NCBI GenBank assembly: GCA_013368325.1
Contig: JAACJK010000172.1
Coordinates: 248,001-312,000, forward strand
DNA from: Ephemerocybe angulata
Taxonomy: Eukaryota > Basidiomycota > Agaricomycetes > Agaricales > Psathyrellaceae
Reading direction: 5' to 3'
Length of the DNA: 64,000 nucleotides
This document shows, in pieces, positions 20,903-32,638 of this stretch. A program made the translations under genes and the position numbers. The notes under the pieces were generated by a model. The model was not told where the DNA came from. It saw only the letters and a list, made by a program, of their open reading frames with translations, and made no database searches. Numbering within the stretch: position 1 is the stretch's first letter; each line of letters opens with the position of its first letter.

Positions 20903-22590
20903 ATGCCATTCAACAAGTTGCCCCGAGAAGTCTGCCACGACATTTTCTTGCTCTGTGTCAGGGCGTCATTTCTCAAACATCGCGAGTATGCCGACAAGAA
21001 GCAGCCATATACTCTCTCAGACCATCCTACCCGATTTACCAGTGTCTGCAAGGATTGGGCGGAAGTCGCCCGTTCGTCTCCTCAACTATGGGCATCCATC
21101 AACGTCTTCGTCGTCACGAAGGAAGTCCAGTCGATGACATTGACAGGCCCGGCGTTGAACTCCTTCCCCCACTCCCTATTGCTCAGAAGTCCATCGATCT
21201 ATCCAGAGCCTTACCTTTGTCATTCTCGGTCATTCCCTGGAACGAAATCAAGGATGATAACCCTCACATCAATGCATACATTCGATATGTCAAGCCGATG
21301 CTAGATAATGTATTCGTCCCACACCATACTCGGTGGCGGAGCGCAACCTTTCAGGAGTGGCCATCTCTATACGAGTTACCCTTCACCTGGAGCATAACGC
21401 CGAACTTCCCTCGATTGCAGCAATTCTCATTCACCGATTCTTCATCTGGCGCCACAGACCCTAAGCCACCAGAAGATCCCTTTGCTCAAGGAGTCATCCA
21501 CGTCCTGAAAAATGCTCCGGTTCTCCGGCATCTCGACGTTCAGCTCTACGGAACAGACGAGCACTTCGATAACTGGACCCCTGAAGATACCTGCCATCGC
21601 ATTGCGACGGCCATTCCCTGGGAACGATTGACCACGCTTTCACTCTTCCTGGGCTATATGAGCGTCCCAGAAAGCCTCAGGCTTTTCATTGGGCAGTGCC
21701 CAAACCTCGAGTCCCTCATTCTGCCTATTCTTAAAGATCCATTCGACACCGCCGCGCCTGGAAATTGGACGACCCCAATAATCCAACATTCACGCCTGCA
21801 GGAGCTCACGTTCATAGAACCTGAGCACCCTTGCTGCACTAAAGCACCCAACCTCCTCACCCTTCCCAAACTTCAATCCCTTGTTCTACCTTCGGGACCC
21901 TGTTCCTTCATGGGGACGAGTGGACGGGGACCTCTGATCAAAGCCGTCATGGATTTAGTCGAGCGATCCAGCTGCCAGCTTCGACGACTCCACTATTCGA
22001 CACGTCTTCTTGCCGGACGATATCACTCCGAGCCTGAGTTGACTCTCGTGCTCCTTCAGGCTCTGTCGAGTTCCCTGGAGGAACTCGAGATGGATATGCG
22101 ATGTGTCAAACCCTTCACGACAGAATTGACCGTACCCACAAGGGCCAAGCAAGTCTTCTGCCCTCACCTGAAGAAGATAGCCTGGAGGGTTGGCAAGCAG
22201 CCAGATCTTCTTGCCATTGTTGACATGATCCAGTCGCGTCAGCGCAGTGCCTCGTCTGCCTACCTCGATGGAGTAGCAAAGCTGCAGACGGTTAGCATTA
22301 CATTTTCAATGAAGAAGCCAAAGGAGGGTGATGCATTGGATGCACTTTGGGATCCAATGAATCCGCCAAACCTTCAAGAACCCATCAAGAGGCTCCAAGC
22401 GCTCGCTGAGCAGGCTAACTTCGCCGACGAGTCATCTCTAATAAATCCCTGGCCCCAGATGATTCGTATAGCCTCACAGGTCTGCGAGTCCTACCCTGAG
22501 ACTAGGGAAAACGGCGAGTATGTATATCTTGACACGACCTTATCTCACCCAGACATGGTGCGCTTCTATCCGAGTCCGACCCGCTTTTAA
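20903..22590 (+). pseudogene. F-box-like protein gene with a reading-frame break
   Basis: The ATG at 20903 opens a typical F-box-like start (MPFNKLPREVCHDIFLLCVR, then RFTSVCKDWAEVARSSPQLW). The rest of the protein (LLPPLPIAQKSIDLSRAL, FVPHHTRWRS, ATAIPWERLTTLSL, and on to YVYLDTTLSHP) is in another frame, open to 22590. The paralogue at 34677-36290 is continuous across this junction, which places the shift at about 21115-21150. No GT-AG intron of plausible length bridges it, so a 1- or 2-nt indel is most likely; a sequencing error cannot be excluded. The downstream half is otherwise free of stops for about 480 codons, so any inactivation is recent. Confidence 0.7.
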
Positions 22591-23116
22591 CATTCCACAA
22601 TGGAACCCTTACCGATTTTATTGAATTCCCTCAGGTTTTCCTGTACATTAAATTTGCCCTTCTGCTTTTGTTTCCAGAGGTATATAACACACTACATGCA
22701 TTGCTTCTTGCCTGCTCGTGGCGACTTCGGGCGCCTAAGGAAGATCCTGACATAATCAGCGGAGTTTGTGCGTTTCCAGCGCCGCGTAACACAGGCATCT
22801 TCTTGCGAGAGATTTATAGACTCGCATCCAGCCGCTACCATGTGTTTGCCTTTTGTTTGCCCTGCCGATTGACCGCCGATCAGAAAACAGAGGCACGCAT
22901 CACACAACGTCGGTGCAAACAAGGCTACCCATGGTAGCGACTGGTACACTCGAAGCGCTTTTGGGGGAGTGACAGGGTTGTGACCCGGACTTAGAGAAAT
23001 TTCACTCAAAAGTCGTCAAAATTCACCCTCGGGATTTTTCGATTTTTGTAACTAGGACTACATAAAAATGTGATTTAGAATGTCCCCTGGAGCACTTTTT
23101 TTTGACCCCTTCGGAC
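22591..23116. other. Intergenic, no gene seen
   Basis: About 530 bp between the F-box pseudogene and the Pro-rich frame; nothing recognisable. Confidence 0.5.
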
Positions 23117-23674
23117 TTAGGTGCGTGCGGGACCTGGTGCCGGCACTTGCGAAGCGCCCGGCGCTTGTGGAGGAGGAACCCAGCGCAACGCGTATCCGTA
23201 CGCCTCTCCACACCAAACCGACGCTACCACCAACCCGGGCTGAGGGGTGAAACGTGGCTCTAACGGCCAAGGGTGCGTATAGGTTCCGTAACGAATCTGA
23301 ACGGGAGTCGAAGGGTAGTATGGGTATGGGTACTGCGCAGGACTTGGGCTTGAGCTCGCAGCGGCGGTTGCGCCCACAGATCGAAGGGCGCTGTAGGGGT
23401 TTGACGATGCAGTGCTTGGGCGTGCAGGCGTCTGAGGGAGAGGTGCGGCGACAGGCACTTGAGCGGGCGACGGAATGACAGGTGGGTTGACAGCTTCGAT
23501 CGCGGGCGCTGTTGGCGTGGCAATCGATGTTGTAACCCTTGCTCTCTTCTCGCCTCTTCCCTCGTCGTCGGCTTGCGTGGTACTGCTTGCCTGTGTCGCC
23601 TCCTGCACTCGTTTAGGAGCATCTTTGGGCGGCTTTGGTTTGAACTTCACGGGCGGGATCTTGAGCCGTTGCAA
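23117..23674 (-). CDS. Proline/alanine-rich hypothetical protein (doubtful)
   Basis: A single 185-residue frame, low in complexity (IPSPAQVPVAAPLPQTPARP, SSPSPAQYPYPYYPSTP). It starts 45 bp from the start of the hAT transposase gene on the opposite strand, a position where hAT genes would normally carry their N-terminal zinc-finger exons. It may be a chance frame in GC-rich DNA, part of an element's second gene, or a disordered host protein. No domain, signal peptide or splice structure supports it. Confidence 0.25.
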   Translation of the reverse strand: MQRLKIPPVKFKPKPPKDAPKRVQEATQASSTTQADDEGRGEKRARVTTSIATPTAPAIEAVNPPVIPSPAQVPVAAPLPQTPARPSTASSNPYSALRSVGATAAASSSPSPAQYPYPYYPSTPVQIRYGTYTHPWPLEPRFTPQPGLVVASVWCGEAYGYALRWVPPPQAPGASQVPAPGPART

Positions 23675-23719
23675 CTCGGTGAGTAGCTCGTTACCATATG
23701 TGGCGAGGAGCGCCGTAAG

Positions 23720-25582
23720 ATGGCGCCTGTTACCTTGCCAGGTGTTCCCACAGGCGTTGCTACTCCGGGATTGGAATCGACTACCCCGCCTCCTTCACAC
23801 ACTCAGCCCCCAACCAATGTATCATCGGAATCCTCGACTCCACGCACAACTGCTCATGCGAACATCTCGAGCTCGCTTACCGAGATCCTTGACAACATCC
23901 CCGAAATGCACGATTACGTCGACTCAACTGAGGAAAGTAAGGCGTACGCCGATGCTAATCCGGGACGGACAAAATCTGTGCTGCGTGCGGTCCTAACTCG
24001 GTGGACTTCGCATTATCTGGCCTTCGTGCGGCTTCTCGAGCTTCTTGACTATCTCAGGATTGTCATTGCGCAGGATCGGGCAAGACCTCCAGACCGGCGT
24101 CAAGTAATTGCAGGAGATAGATCTGCACGGGAGAAGGCAACGCAAATGGTCGCTATAATCGAGGATAGTTTGTTCTGGCATTCCCTCGCACGGTGCGTTC
24201 GTCAATATCTTGGTCTGCGAGGTACTCTGAGCTCTCGTGAATTTATTTAGTGTTGTAAACCACCTCAGGCCGCTTGCGATTGCGACGAACGTTCTCCAGG
24301 CACAGTTCTGCCGGCTCGACACTGTGCTGATGACGTTTGGCTTCCTCTACATGCAGTTCAGCGAAATGATCAGCGACGACTTCGAGGTGAACGAGAACGT
24401 GTGTGGCGCAGTACTCGCGAGCTTGGAGAAGCGCTGGTCCAAGGCCGATCAAGAACTCTTCATTGCAGCCGTTATTTTTAACCCTTACATAGGACCCAAT
24501 GTTTTCGACGCAAAAAACCGGGAAATCGGCCTCCTTCTCAGCCTATCAAGCATCCAGAGCCTGGCTAGGCGCCTATACAAGCGCTTCTGGCCAGAATCGA
24601 GCGCTGAGGAGTGCACCAGACTCTCGTTGGATGTCAGCGATTACTTTTACAAACGGGATCAGTTCCAAACCTTGGACGACGATTGTCTTACTGAGCAATT
24701 GGCAGCACTGAAGGAGGTACTGTACATTCTCCACTATGAGATGCCTGGCAAATAACTCACTTTACCCTATCAGAATCGCGAACCGAATCCCCTAGCAATA
24801 TTCAATAACCTCCGAATCCCTGGTTCTAGCGATTCTTCTCCGTTGATCAAGCTGGCCTGCCACATTTTCTCCGTTTCCACTAATTCAGCATCATGCGAGC
24901 GGCTTTTCAGCGCGTTCGGAAATCTGCTCACCAAGCTACGCAACCGAATGGGTTCCGGCCTCATGAAGAACGTCGCTGAGCTGGGAATGCACCTTCGGGA
25001 CCAGCGAAAGAACCTGGGGAGCTCTACCGAGCGAGTGCGGCGGCACTTCACCAATAGAAATGAAGCAGAAACCATACATCCGGTGCCGCCGCCGGGCATT
25101 CGAGTTGGTGCGGCTACCAGCTCCATCGTTTTCCAAGGTAAGTACCTAAATCACCCCCTTCAGCAGATTTACCTGACTGTGTGTACTTAGACTCCGAACT
25201 TGGAGCGCCTCCACGAGCTACAATCGACACAGCGACGGCGTCTACTCAATCACAACCAGCAGAAGCACCCCAAGCCCCACGCGATGCATTCCGAGTGCTG
25301 ATCGAAGGTCACTCCACTGCGTCAGACGCAGATGACGTTCCAATACCTTCATCATCCGAATCCTTCCCTAAAGTGACTCTCAAACGCCTCTTTGACTTTA
25401 CGAAAGCAGCATGGGCCGAGAAGATGAAGCACTCCGGAAATCTTGGCTTTGAGGCTGAGATGGAGCTCTATGACCTCGTCGATTTGGATGCTGCAGGGAT
25501 AGAGGATGACGGCGAAGGTGCTTCACTTGGTATTGACAATTCTACCGAAGAAATTATCGCTTCAGCTTTACATAGGAACTAA
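23720..25582 (+). CDS. hAT-family transposase lacking the N-terminal zinc finger
   Basis: Four exons, 23720-24192, 24269-24716, 24774-25137 and 25191-25582, give 558 residues with consistent phases (introns 76, 57 and 53 nt). The middle of hAT transposases is seen in KSVLRAVLTRWTSHYLAF and, across intron 1, LARPLAIATNVLQAQFCRLD. The C-terminal dimerisation region is clear in exon 3 (LACHIFSVSTNSASCERLFS, then FGNLLTKLRNRMGSGLMKN). The N-terminal BED-type zinc finger and probably the first catalytic Asp region are absent; the frame instead starts with a Pro/Thr-rich stretch. The C-terminus is acidic. It is either a 5'-truncated element that is still spliceable or a host-recruited derivative. 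Terminal inverted repeats were not found. Confidence 0.7.
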
Positions 25583-26494
25583 ATATCTGCTATGTATCCT
25601 TATCTTCACTCATGCCCCTATGTCGAATCAATCTTGCCTCTGGTTTTTGATGGCATTGATGGCCACGGGCCAAACCATCGGCCAAAATGGCGACAGCTGG
25701 TCACCCGCGGTTGGCCAATGGTGAGAACATCACTGGGAAATGGTGCAAGGGGAGCTCGAGCAGATTATGAAGGATATAGAAACCCAGCGGGAAGAAGATA
25801 CCTTGCGTCTTGAGGGGTTGCGGGACGTTGCTCTGGACATGGATGCTTTGGAGGCAGATTCGGACTCGGGGTCAGGCTCTGATTCAAGCGTTTCGGAGGG
25901 CAGTGTGGGGTCAGATTCAGACAGTTCCTCAGACAAGGATGAGCAGGGCAATTCCTAGGCATAGGAGAGTTAGTTTATTCTGTTTATGTTGATGTACGTA
26001 GGGTGCTAGAGCTATACGACGCATTCTTGTTGTTCAGAACCCCGGGCGCGCGTCGCGATTTCACTAAGTCCCGTGTGACACAGTGTGACATGCCCAAAAC
26101 GAGTTCGAGTGTACCAGCCGTTACCTGACGGTAACCTGTCACGGAGTGACATCAAAAGGTGTGACCGGCTCAGGTAACGGATGGATGCGAGCCTAAGAGA
26201 TTTAAGGCGCAGGGGCCCGTCGCGATGGACTCCCGTCCGAATGCGGGCGTGCCGAGCCAGCCGAGCGGCCCAAGCCCCGATCGGGTGGGGCCCTGGCTTG
26301 GCCCTCCCGGCTCAGTTTTGAGATTTCGCATCCGAGCCTACCCAAAAAAGGCGATTTCGAAACGAACGGGTCGGCTCAGCGGAAACGGCTGCCGGATGCC
26401 CCGGCACTCCAAACACGAGCGGACGCGCTTGGTCGCGACTCGCACCGTACGCCTGTCCATCCCCGCCCTTCGTCGTTGAGGCTCATCCGACGCA
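25583..26494. other. Intergenic between two transposon remnants
   Basis: Contains a 72-residue acidic frame (25740-25958; QREEDTLRLEGLRDVALDMD then Asp/Ser/Glu runs) that may be a decayed exon. A perfect 11-bp inverted repeat, ccgttacctga (26118-26128) and tcaggtaacgg (26170-26180), and nearby gtgac/gtcac strings could be part of an element end. Nothing firmer. Confidence 0.35.
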
Positions 26495-27513
26495 ATGGGC
26501 AATGGGCGGTATAAATTTCGCCTTGACACGTCTGTCCCTCCTCTACCTGCCCCTTCGCTCCTGGCGAGCTCCTTAGAGGTCCCTATTGGGGTCCCATCCA
26601 CGCTCACCCCTGCTCTCAACTGGATAGACCCGGCGACGCAACGCTATGGCGGTTTCAACTCGGATCTGTCTATGGCGAAGTACAACAAGCGTTGGAACTC
26701 GATGGAAGAAGTCGACGACTTTATCGCAGACGTTCAACGCGCTCAGTGTGTCGAATTCCGCCTTATTCAGACAATCCGAGGCATCGCGGGGAAGTATCTG
26801 GAGAAGCGTCATTTCGTCTGTGCACGCCATGGAACTGGAGGGCCTGTCAAGTACCAGCGGAAGCACCCCTCTTGGGCGAGAAAGATTCCGTCAAAAGTAA
26901 CTCACTGCAGCGCCTCTCTGACTGTGAAGAGCTATCCGGGCACCAACATCTTACTGGGGAACTACGACGACATTCACAACCATCCGATTGGACCTCAGAA
27001 CCTGTGCTATACGCGGATACCTCTAGCAACGCGAGACTGGATTGCTGGCCAAGTGAGGATGCGTATTATGCCGGACAAAATCGTGAGTCTCGGTTGGCTG
27101 AGATGGCGTGGTCGTACTCGCTCACAAACTCGGCCATTCCTCAGCTCGAAACCCTGCATCATCCTGCCGGAATGGAGCCTCTGAGCGCTCGAGAGCCACA
27201 GCGGGAAGACTTCATTACCCTGGCCGACATACGCCGCATCGAAAAGGACATCCAAGCCGAGGACATCCGCTTTCACTCCAACGATACGGCGTCTCTCCTA
27301 GAATGGGTCAAGCAACTGAAGAACGAGGACTCGCTCTTGGCTTTCAAGTCTCGGGCATGTCCTGTACCTCCGCAGTCAAATCTAGTGTCGGACACGTTCC
27401 TCCTGGCAATACAGACACCTTGGCAACGTTCTATGCTCAATAAGTATGGATCTACGGTCTTGTATATCGATGGGACTCACAACACAACGATGTACGAGAA
27501 TGTCATCTTTTAG
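26495..27513 (+). pseudogene. Truncated MULE (Mutator-like) transposase
   Basis: Exons 26495-27082 and 27145-27513 (62-nt intron, gtgagt...cctcag) encode about 318 residues. The N-terminal part holds a Cys/His arrangement of a DNA-binding region (HFVCARHGTGG ... HCSASLTVK ... GNYDDIHNHPIG). The second exon reaches the MULE block with the first catalytic Asp (YGSTVLYIDGTHNTTMYEN) and stops four codons later. MULE transposases continue for several hundred residues past this point with the other two acidic residues, so this copy cannot be catalytically complete. Following DNA shows no continuation in any frame that I can recognise, suggesting a deletion breakpoint near 27513. Confidence 0.75.
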
Positions 27514-29139
27514 GGCCTACCTATGTAGCATAGTGTTCAAATGTTATCGATTTGTCGAATTTAAACGAAACTGGGGGCATAGAGCGAGGCAAACGACGAA
27601 AAGCGAGCTTGGGAGGACGAAGGGCAAAGGCAACCCGGCAATTACCGCCACCTTCCGCGGTGAGCCGACTCCAAACCGGTTCAGCATCAAATCGCCTTTT
27701 TAGGTTTGACTCGGATGCGAAATCTGGCCAACTCTCCCGGCTCGGCGCTTTGTAATACATTAGTCAGCAGATCTAATCTAATCTATCACGTGCCCGGCAG
27801 CTGTGTGCCATTTTCGAACCGAGCCACGGTGGCATTTTGGTGCCACCAATATTTTGGCATTTTGCCTTTCACCTCTACCGTCCCTGAGCCCATTAGCGAC
27901 GCGACTCGCGTCGCGTAATGCTCCCCCTTTCTGCTCATCTCCTCTTCAAGACTGCCTCGCCCATCGCTCAGAAGTCCTGCGCTCGCAACAACAACAGTGC
28001 ACACGCGTCTTGCCCGGGTCCCAAACCCCACCTTTCAAGAAGTTCTCGCGCTAGGCGAGATTAACGCGTCTCCGCCGTTTCAAAAGGCGGATGTTCCGAA
28101 TGGAGGATGGGAAGGCAGGGGCAGGCTAGGGACCAGGGCACAGGGCTGCACAGGTACGTGGTCGATTCTACAAACGCCGAAATTGGGCTGATAAAAGCCG
28201 TCGCTGGTTCAGGTGTGCCTTTCGCTGCCCACGCCCTGCATCTAGCGAAACCGTGAGTTTGCCTCCCTGCCTCCTTTGACCCTCTCTCCCCTTTCTATAC
28301 GCGTCTACCGCTTGACTCCTTCCTGGAATCGCGTGCGCGTCTGCTCGAGCATGTTGTGTTTGAACCCACACCCGGGATTGCCTGCATGCTCGTTCAGTTA
28401 TTTTCATCCATTTTCACTCATATCTATTAGGCATATACTAATACGATTTGGCCATTGACAGACACCAGCCACCTCTCGCTTGTCTCGACTCTGCGTCAGA
28501 TAAGCGAGAGCGTCTAACAAGCTCGAAGGTGGCCTCGACTTTGCGTCAGGCAGCTTCGTGATCACCTCGCAACGCAACTTTGAAGATGCGTTGCTTCTGT
28601 CGTCTCTGCTCCCTCGAGCAGCTCGCATACCGTCGCCGCTGAACGCGTTGGTTCTGTTGTGTCCGCGCCCCCGAACATCTCTCATACCCGTCGCTGCCAC
28701 CATCCTCACGGCGCGCAGACCGTGCTCGTGCACCCCACCCTGGGCCTCTCACCAGGGGCCGTTTGGGAATTGACACGAGACGGGAATGCGCGGCGTGTTC
28801 AATCCGGACCCTTCATGGTACGCTTTCTGCCTTATTTCTACCCTCACATACCCCGCTTCTTTACGCGTCCATTGCTCGAGCCCACACTGGGATCGCTTGC
28901 GCGTCTGTTCAGACATGTTGTGCTGAACCCAAACCCGGGATCGCCTGCGTGTTTGTTCAGTTTTTCCCTCATTTATTACCTCCTCTCCATGAAACAGGCT
29001 TTGCTAACTGTGCCACAACGTAGGCACCTCTCCGACTTCAACAGTCGCACACACCGAAAGACCATATCGGCGTAGGACCGTTATTTCACTTTGGTATTAC
29101 TGTTTTTACTCTGTTCCTATTCTTCACATCTACTTTCGA
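27514..29139. repeat. Gene-free repetitive stretch
   Basis: About 1.6 kb with no supported gene. Two diverged direct copies of a roughly 105-bp unit lie at about 28295-28403 and 28858-28968 (both contain cccgggat and gttcagtt). A shorter local repeat around 28480-28555 contains tcgact(c/t)tgcgtcag twice. Probably decayed mobile-element DNA. Confidence 0.4.
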
Positions 29140-29884
29140 TTATACTTCTCTATTCGCTGCTCTTGAATCCGGTAAAACACGACTCATGCTATGACGAGCT
29201 CCTCTTTCTCGAAAGGCTTCAATTTTAAGTCAGAATTGACCTGGACTGGGCTATGAGTTTCATATACTCACTGATGATGGCCTTCGTTCCCTCTGATATA
29301 GCGTGTTCAGCCAGGATGGCTGGGAATATAAGTCGAACCGCGGTTTGGACCTCGGTTACAGATATGACTGATTTCGCAGACGAAGACGCAAGCTCTATAG
29401 CACCAATTAGCATTGAGGGGTAAGATGGGAGAAGCAGCCAACAGAAATTACTCACCGGCCGCTGTGGCTGAAATGCGTAGGAATACAAGTTGGATGAAGT
29501 CGTCGAGAGCGCTGGTCGCGTCTCTGGATATCATCATCGTAGGGTGTATACCCTTAAGAACTACAACATAAAAGGTGCGTCGTTGGCGTAGCTTGAGAAA
29601 TAACAATACATACCTTTCCTATAGGACGTAGAGTAAGTTACATTCGATGTCCTTGTCCTGCCGCTTGCACGACGCTTGGGAGTGCGGCCATCCGTGCTTG
29701 GTGATTCCCAAGAAAAATGAGATCGGCTTGGAGTAAGGTAAGCAGGCGAGGGTGGTATGTATGATCGAGGGCGGCGCTGGGTCGGAGACATGGGCATTGA
29801 TAGTAGCATGAGCTTCATATCATCGCTCCAGTCAAGTGGGTTAGAGCTGTCACTTTCGTCGCCGGATGAACTGTCCACGGGCAT
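29140..29884 (-). CDS. Divergent histone H2B-fold protein
   Basis: Exons 29884-29614, 29560-29456 and 29394 onward. The last exon either reads to a stop at 29225 (181 residues) or is spliced at 29272 (55-nt intron with a ctgac branch site, 29217-29271) to 29216-29140 (191 residues). The core aligns with H2B: SYRKVLKGIHPTMMISRDAT (start of helix 1), FIQLVFLRISATAAELAS (helix 2), SVISVTEVQTAVRLIFPAIL and AEHAISEGTKAI (helix 3 and the H2B-specific C-helix). Unlike canonical H2B, whose tail is short and Lys-rich, the first 80 residues are acidic then Pro/Ser/Arg-rich (DSSSGDESDSSNPLDWSDD). Many core positions usually fixed in H2B are changed. It lies about 200 bp downstream of the Crypton recombinase, same strand. 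Role unknown. Confidence 0.85.
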
Positions 29885-30086
29885 CGTAGAAACTAGATGT
29901 GCGTAAGAAAGGAGAAAGGCGGGAGCGAACTGTGCACCAACGCCTGACCTGGGCTTATATGTAGAGCGCTTACCTTGTATTCACTGTAGCCGCGTAGCTG
30001 ATCCGAGACATGCAGGCTCTGGGCAGAGGAATCTATTATCGGTAAATACACTATTGCGCAAAGTTGACATAATCTACATGCATGCA

Positions 30087-32638
30087 CTAAAACAACGACT
30101 TCCCGACACGATGTCGGCGAGTCCCACTATCTAGTTGCTGGGCCTGAATGGCTTTGAAGAGCGACGTGACGTTCTTGTTAGCCTCGGGGTACGCCAAGAG
30201 GAAACGTGCTTTGTCTTCTTTAAAGCTAAGGGCGACCGTTAGAATTGACGATAGAATAGGCGCCCAATTAAATCACTTACACCTCAATGAACTCACGCGC
30301 AATTGTCTCGCGCTGCCCATACAGAACACTCTGCCCCGATTCCTTATGCCACGATGGATCCCAATCCTTCAATGCAACGCGTAGGCGAGGGGGAGATGGG
30401 AACTTCCAATCTTGAATGACTTGCTCCCAGCCCTTGCTGCCTGCGCTTCGACCGAGGTTAGGAACGACATGCTGTGGCGGGGGTGGAGCGAGACCCGTTT
30501 CGCTGCAGCTAGTCGTGCTGCTGTTAGAGCCGCTTGATGGCACACGTTCGATTTGAGGCGGCGGTAGGAAATGTGTGCGGGAAAACTCGTGGTTGGGGGA
30601 GTAAATGGCGCCTGAGAAGGGTACGGGTAGCACGGGGTTCAATGATGGGGGGGAACAGGTGCTCTGCTGCCATAACGCAGACGACGGCATAGCTGGCGGT
30701 TGCCAGAAATTGTGAGGGGCCGGAACGGGGTCCAATGACGGCAGGTATGCCAGAGGCTGGCTATAAACGGGGCTGGGGGAATATGATAATTGGGGCTCGT
30801 AGGTGAGGGACTTGGGGTGTACCAGTGCATGAGCCGGAAATGGGGGATAACATGATGGTAGATATGGAGGTGAAGGGGCGATAGCCGGCGTTCTGAGAAA
30901 TCGGCTTTCGATGACAGACTCGAGCTGCTTCATAACATGCCGGCCAAACTCACCAAACAGCTGCCGAGTCTCCGCAGCTGTGACCGGAAGCTGCTCGAAT
31001 TTCTCGCCGGCGTGAGACCCAGATGCAGCAATATCTTGACCTGCTGGGTTCAAGGCATCGCTGTGGTCCTCTTCGTAGGTGTAGAGCTCGTCTAAGAGGT
31101 ATCGGATGAGGGTGTCTCGCTATACATTGCGTCAGATTCCCTGAAAATCTGACCAGTCTAATTGAACTTACCTTTTCACCTAATGCCCATCCTCCCCACC
31201 ACCGGATGCGCGCCAATGTCCATCGCTGCCCAACTCGCGCAAACATAAACCGATATTGAGCACCACCACGCCGAAAGCAGTGGGTTGTAAAGAGCTCAGC
31301 CCCGGTGACGTTCGCTGCCATGGCCATTTCTGTGATGAGCTTGCTGATTGCGTCGGCGGAGACATTTGTTTCTGGATGGATAAGCTTTCCAAAATGCGGG
31401 AAAACATGATCGGAGGGGTGCCATGGGCGGCCGAGAAGGTGGGTTTCGCAGAAATCAAGCCAGTTTAAAAGATGTTTATAGAGGTCCGCAGATGGGGAGG
31501 TTGACGAAGATGGTTCTGGGTAGACGTTGTAGGTATGGCCTACGTGCGATCACAATATTTAGATTAGATGCAGTCGCCACACAGTGCCAATCAACGTACC
31601 GTTCATCTGAAGCTCGCCATTCTTCATCTTCTTCTGCCAATTCTTCCGTTCCCGAAGGTTTACTCTGAAGAACGGGAGTTGCTCAAGCGGGTTGGAGCTA
31701 TACTTCGGCCGTTTGTGTCCAAGAAAATCCAGCCCGCCATACCGGAAGTTCGACGTCTCAAAGTTCCTATGCGCATCACGGTAAGTAATCTGCAAACTTC
31801 ATCGTACACGGGACGTGCGCTTACCGAGTCCAGATAACGAAACCGAATGCCGAGAATGCTCGCCAGAATAGGTGCCTGGTCATAAGCGTGATATCTTCAG
31901 CCGTTCGGGGCACCATTCCTTCAGGGCATTGCTTCAAAGAGTAGGCGTAGATTTTTTCCAAGTCGCCGAGGGACATTGCTTTTGAGTGAGTTCGCTCTGT
32001 TTCTCCATCCTTCTTCTGGCACGAGTCTAATATGTCCTTCACAGTTGAGCAGGACGTAGGATTTCCGACCCACTCCCTAGCCTTCTCATCGTACCGCCAC
32101 GGCCCCCGGTATTTATCACCCTTCCTGCATGAACCAGCATCAGTGAGTACTTCCCCGCACTTTCAAATTAATAGATAACTCACAAATTCTTGTACCACCA
32201 CTTAAAAGCTGAGAAGACCGACCACACGGTACCGCCGGTAAGGCCCTCATCAAAGCCTTTGAATGAAAGGTACATCCCAAGCGCCTCCGCCGTATGCTTG
32301 TTTGGTTTCCCTTCGAATGCATGCACAAACTCATGATCCGATGAAAAGTTCTCCGACCCTGTGTGCGCCTCCTCCTCACCAATGCCTGAATGGCCGCCTA
32401 CGTCGCCTTCCTTGAAACGTGCATGGGTCTCCTTCTCGTCTTCTACAAACCTCGCAAGCCACTTCTTTCCGAGGTTGAAGGCTGCCAGGTATTTGGTCGA
32501 GGTGGACTTGGCAGTCCCGTAGCTTTTTGTATTGTCGTCGAGCGCCTTTCTTTGGGTGTCGTAGTCGAGCTTCTTTGTTTTGGCTACCGCCTGCTTGGAT
32601 TTCCGTTTCCGTGACTGTCCATTGGCGACGCGCGGCAT
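30087..32638 (-). CDS. Crypton-type tyrosine recombinase
   Basis: Six exons: 32638-32184, 32124-31825, 31766-31600, 31539-31172, 31119-30281, 30225-30087; 755 residues, all junctions in phase with GT-AG introns of 52-60 nt. Cryptons are DNA transposons that move by a tyrosine recombinase rather than a DDE transposase. Catalytic candidates: Arg252 (VIWTRNFE), His394-x-x-Arg397 (THCFRRGGAQYRF), Trp425 in RIRWWGGWALG, and Tyr437 (RDTLIRYLLDEL). After a Pro-rich linker (about 480-640) comes a GCR1_C-like DNA-binding domain (GWEQVIQDWKFP, LKDWDPSWHK, YGQRETIAREFIEV), the usual C-terminal partner in fungal Cryptons. The N-terminus is Lys-rich. No frame break is seen, so the gene may be functional. 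Element ends cannot be set because Cryptons lack inverted repeats. Confidence 0.9.
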
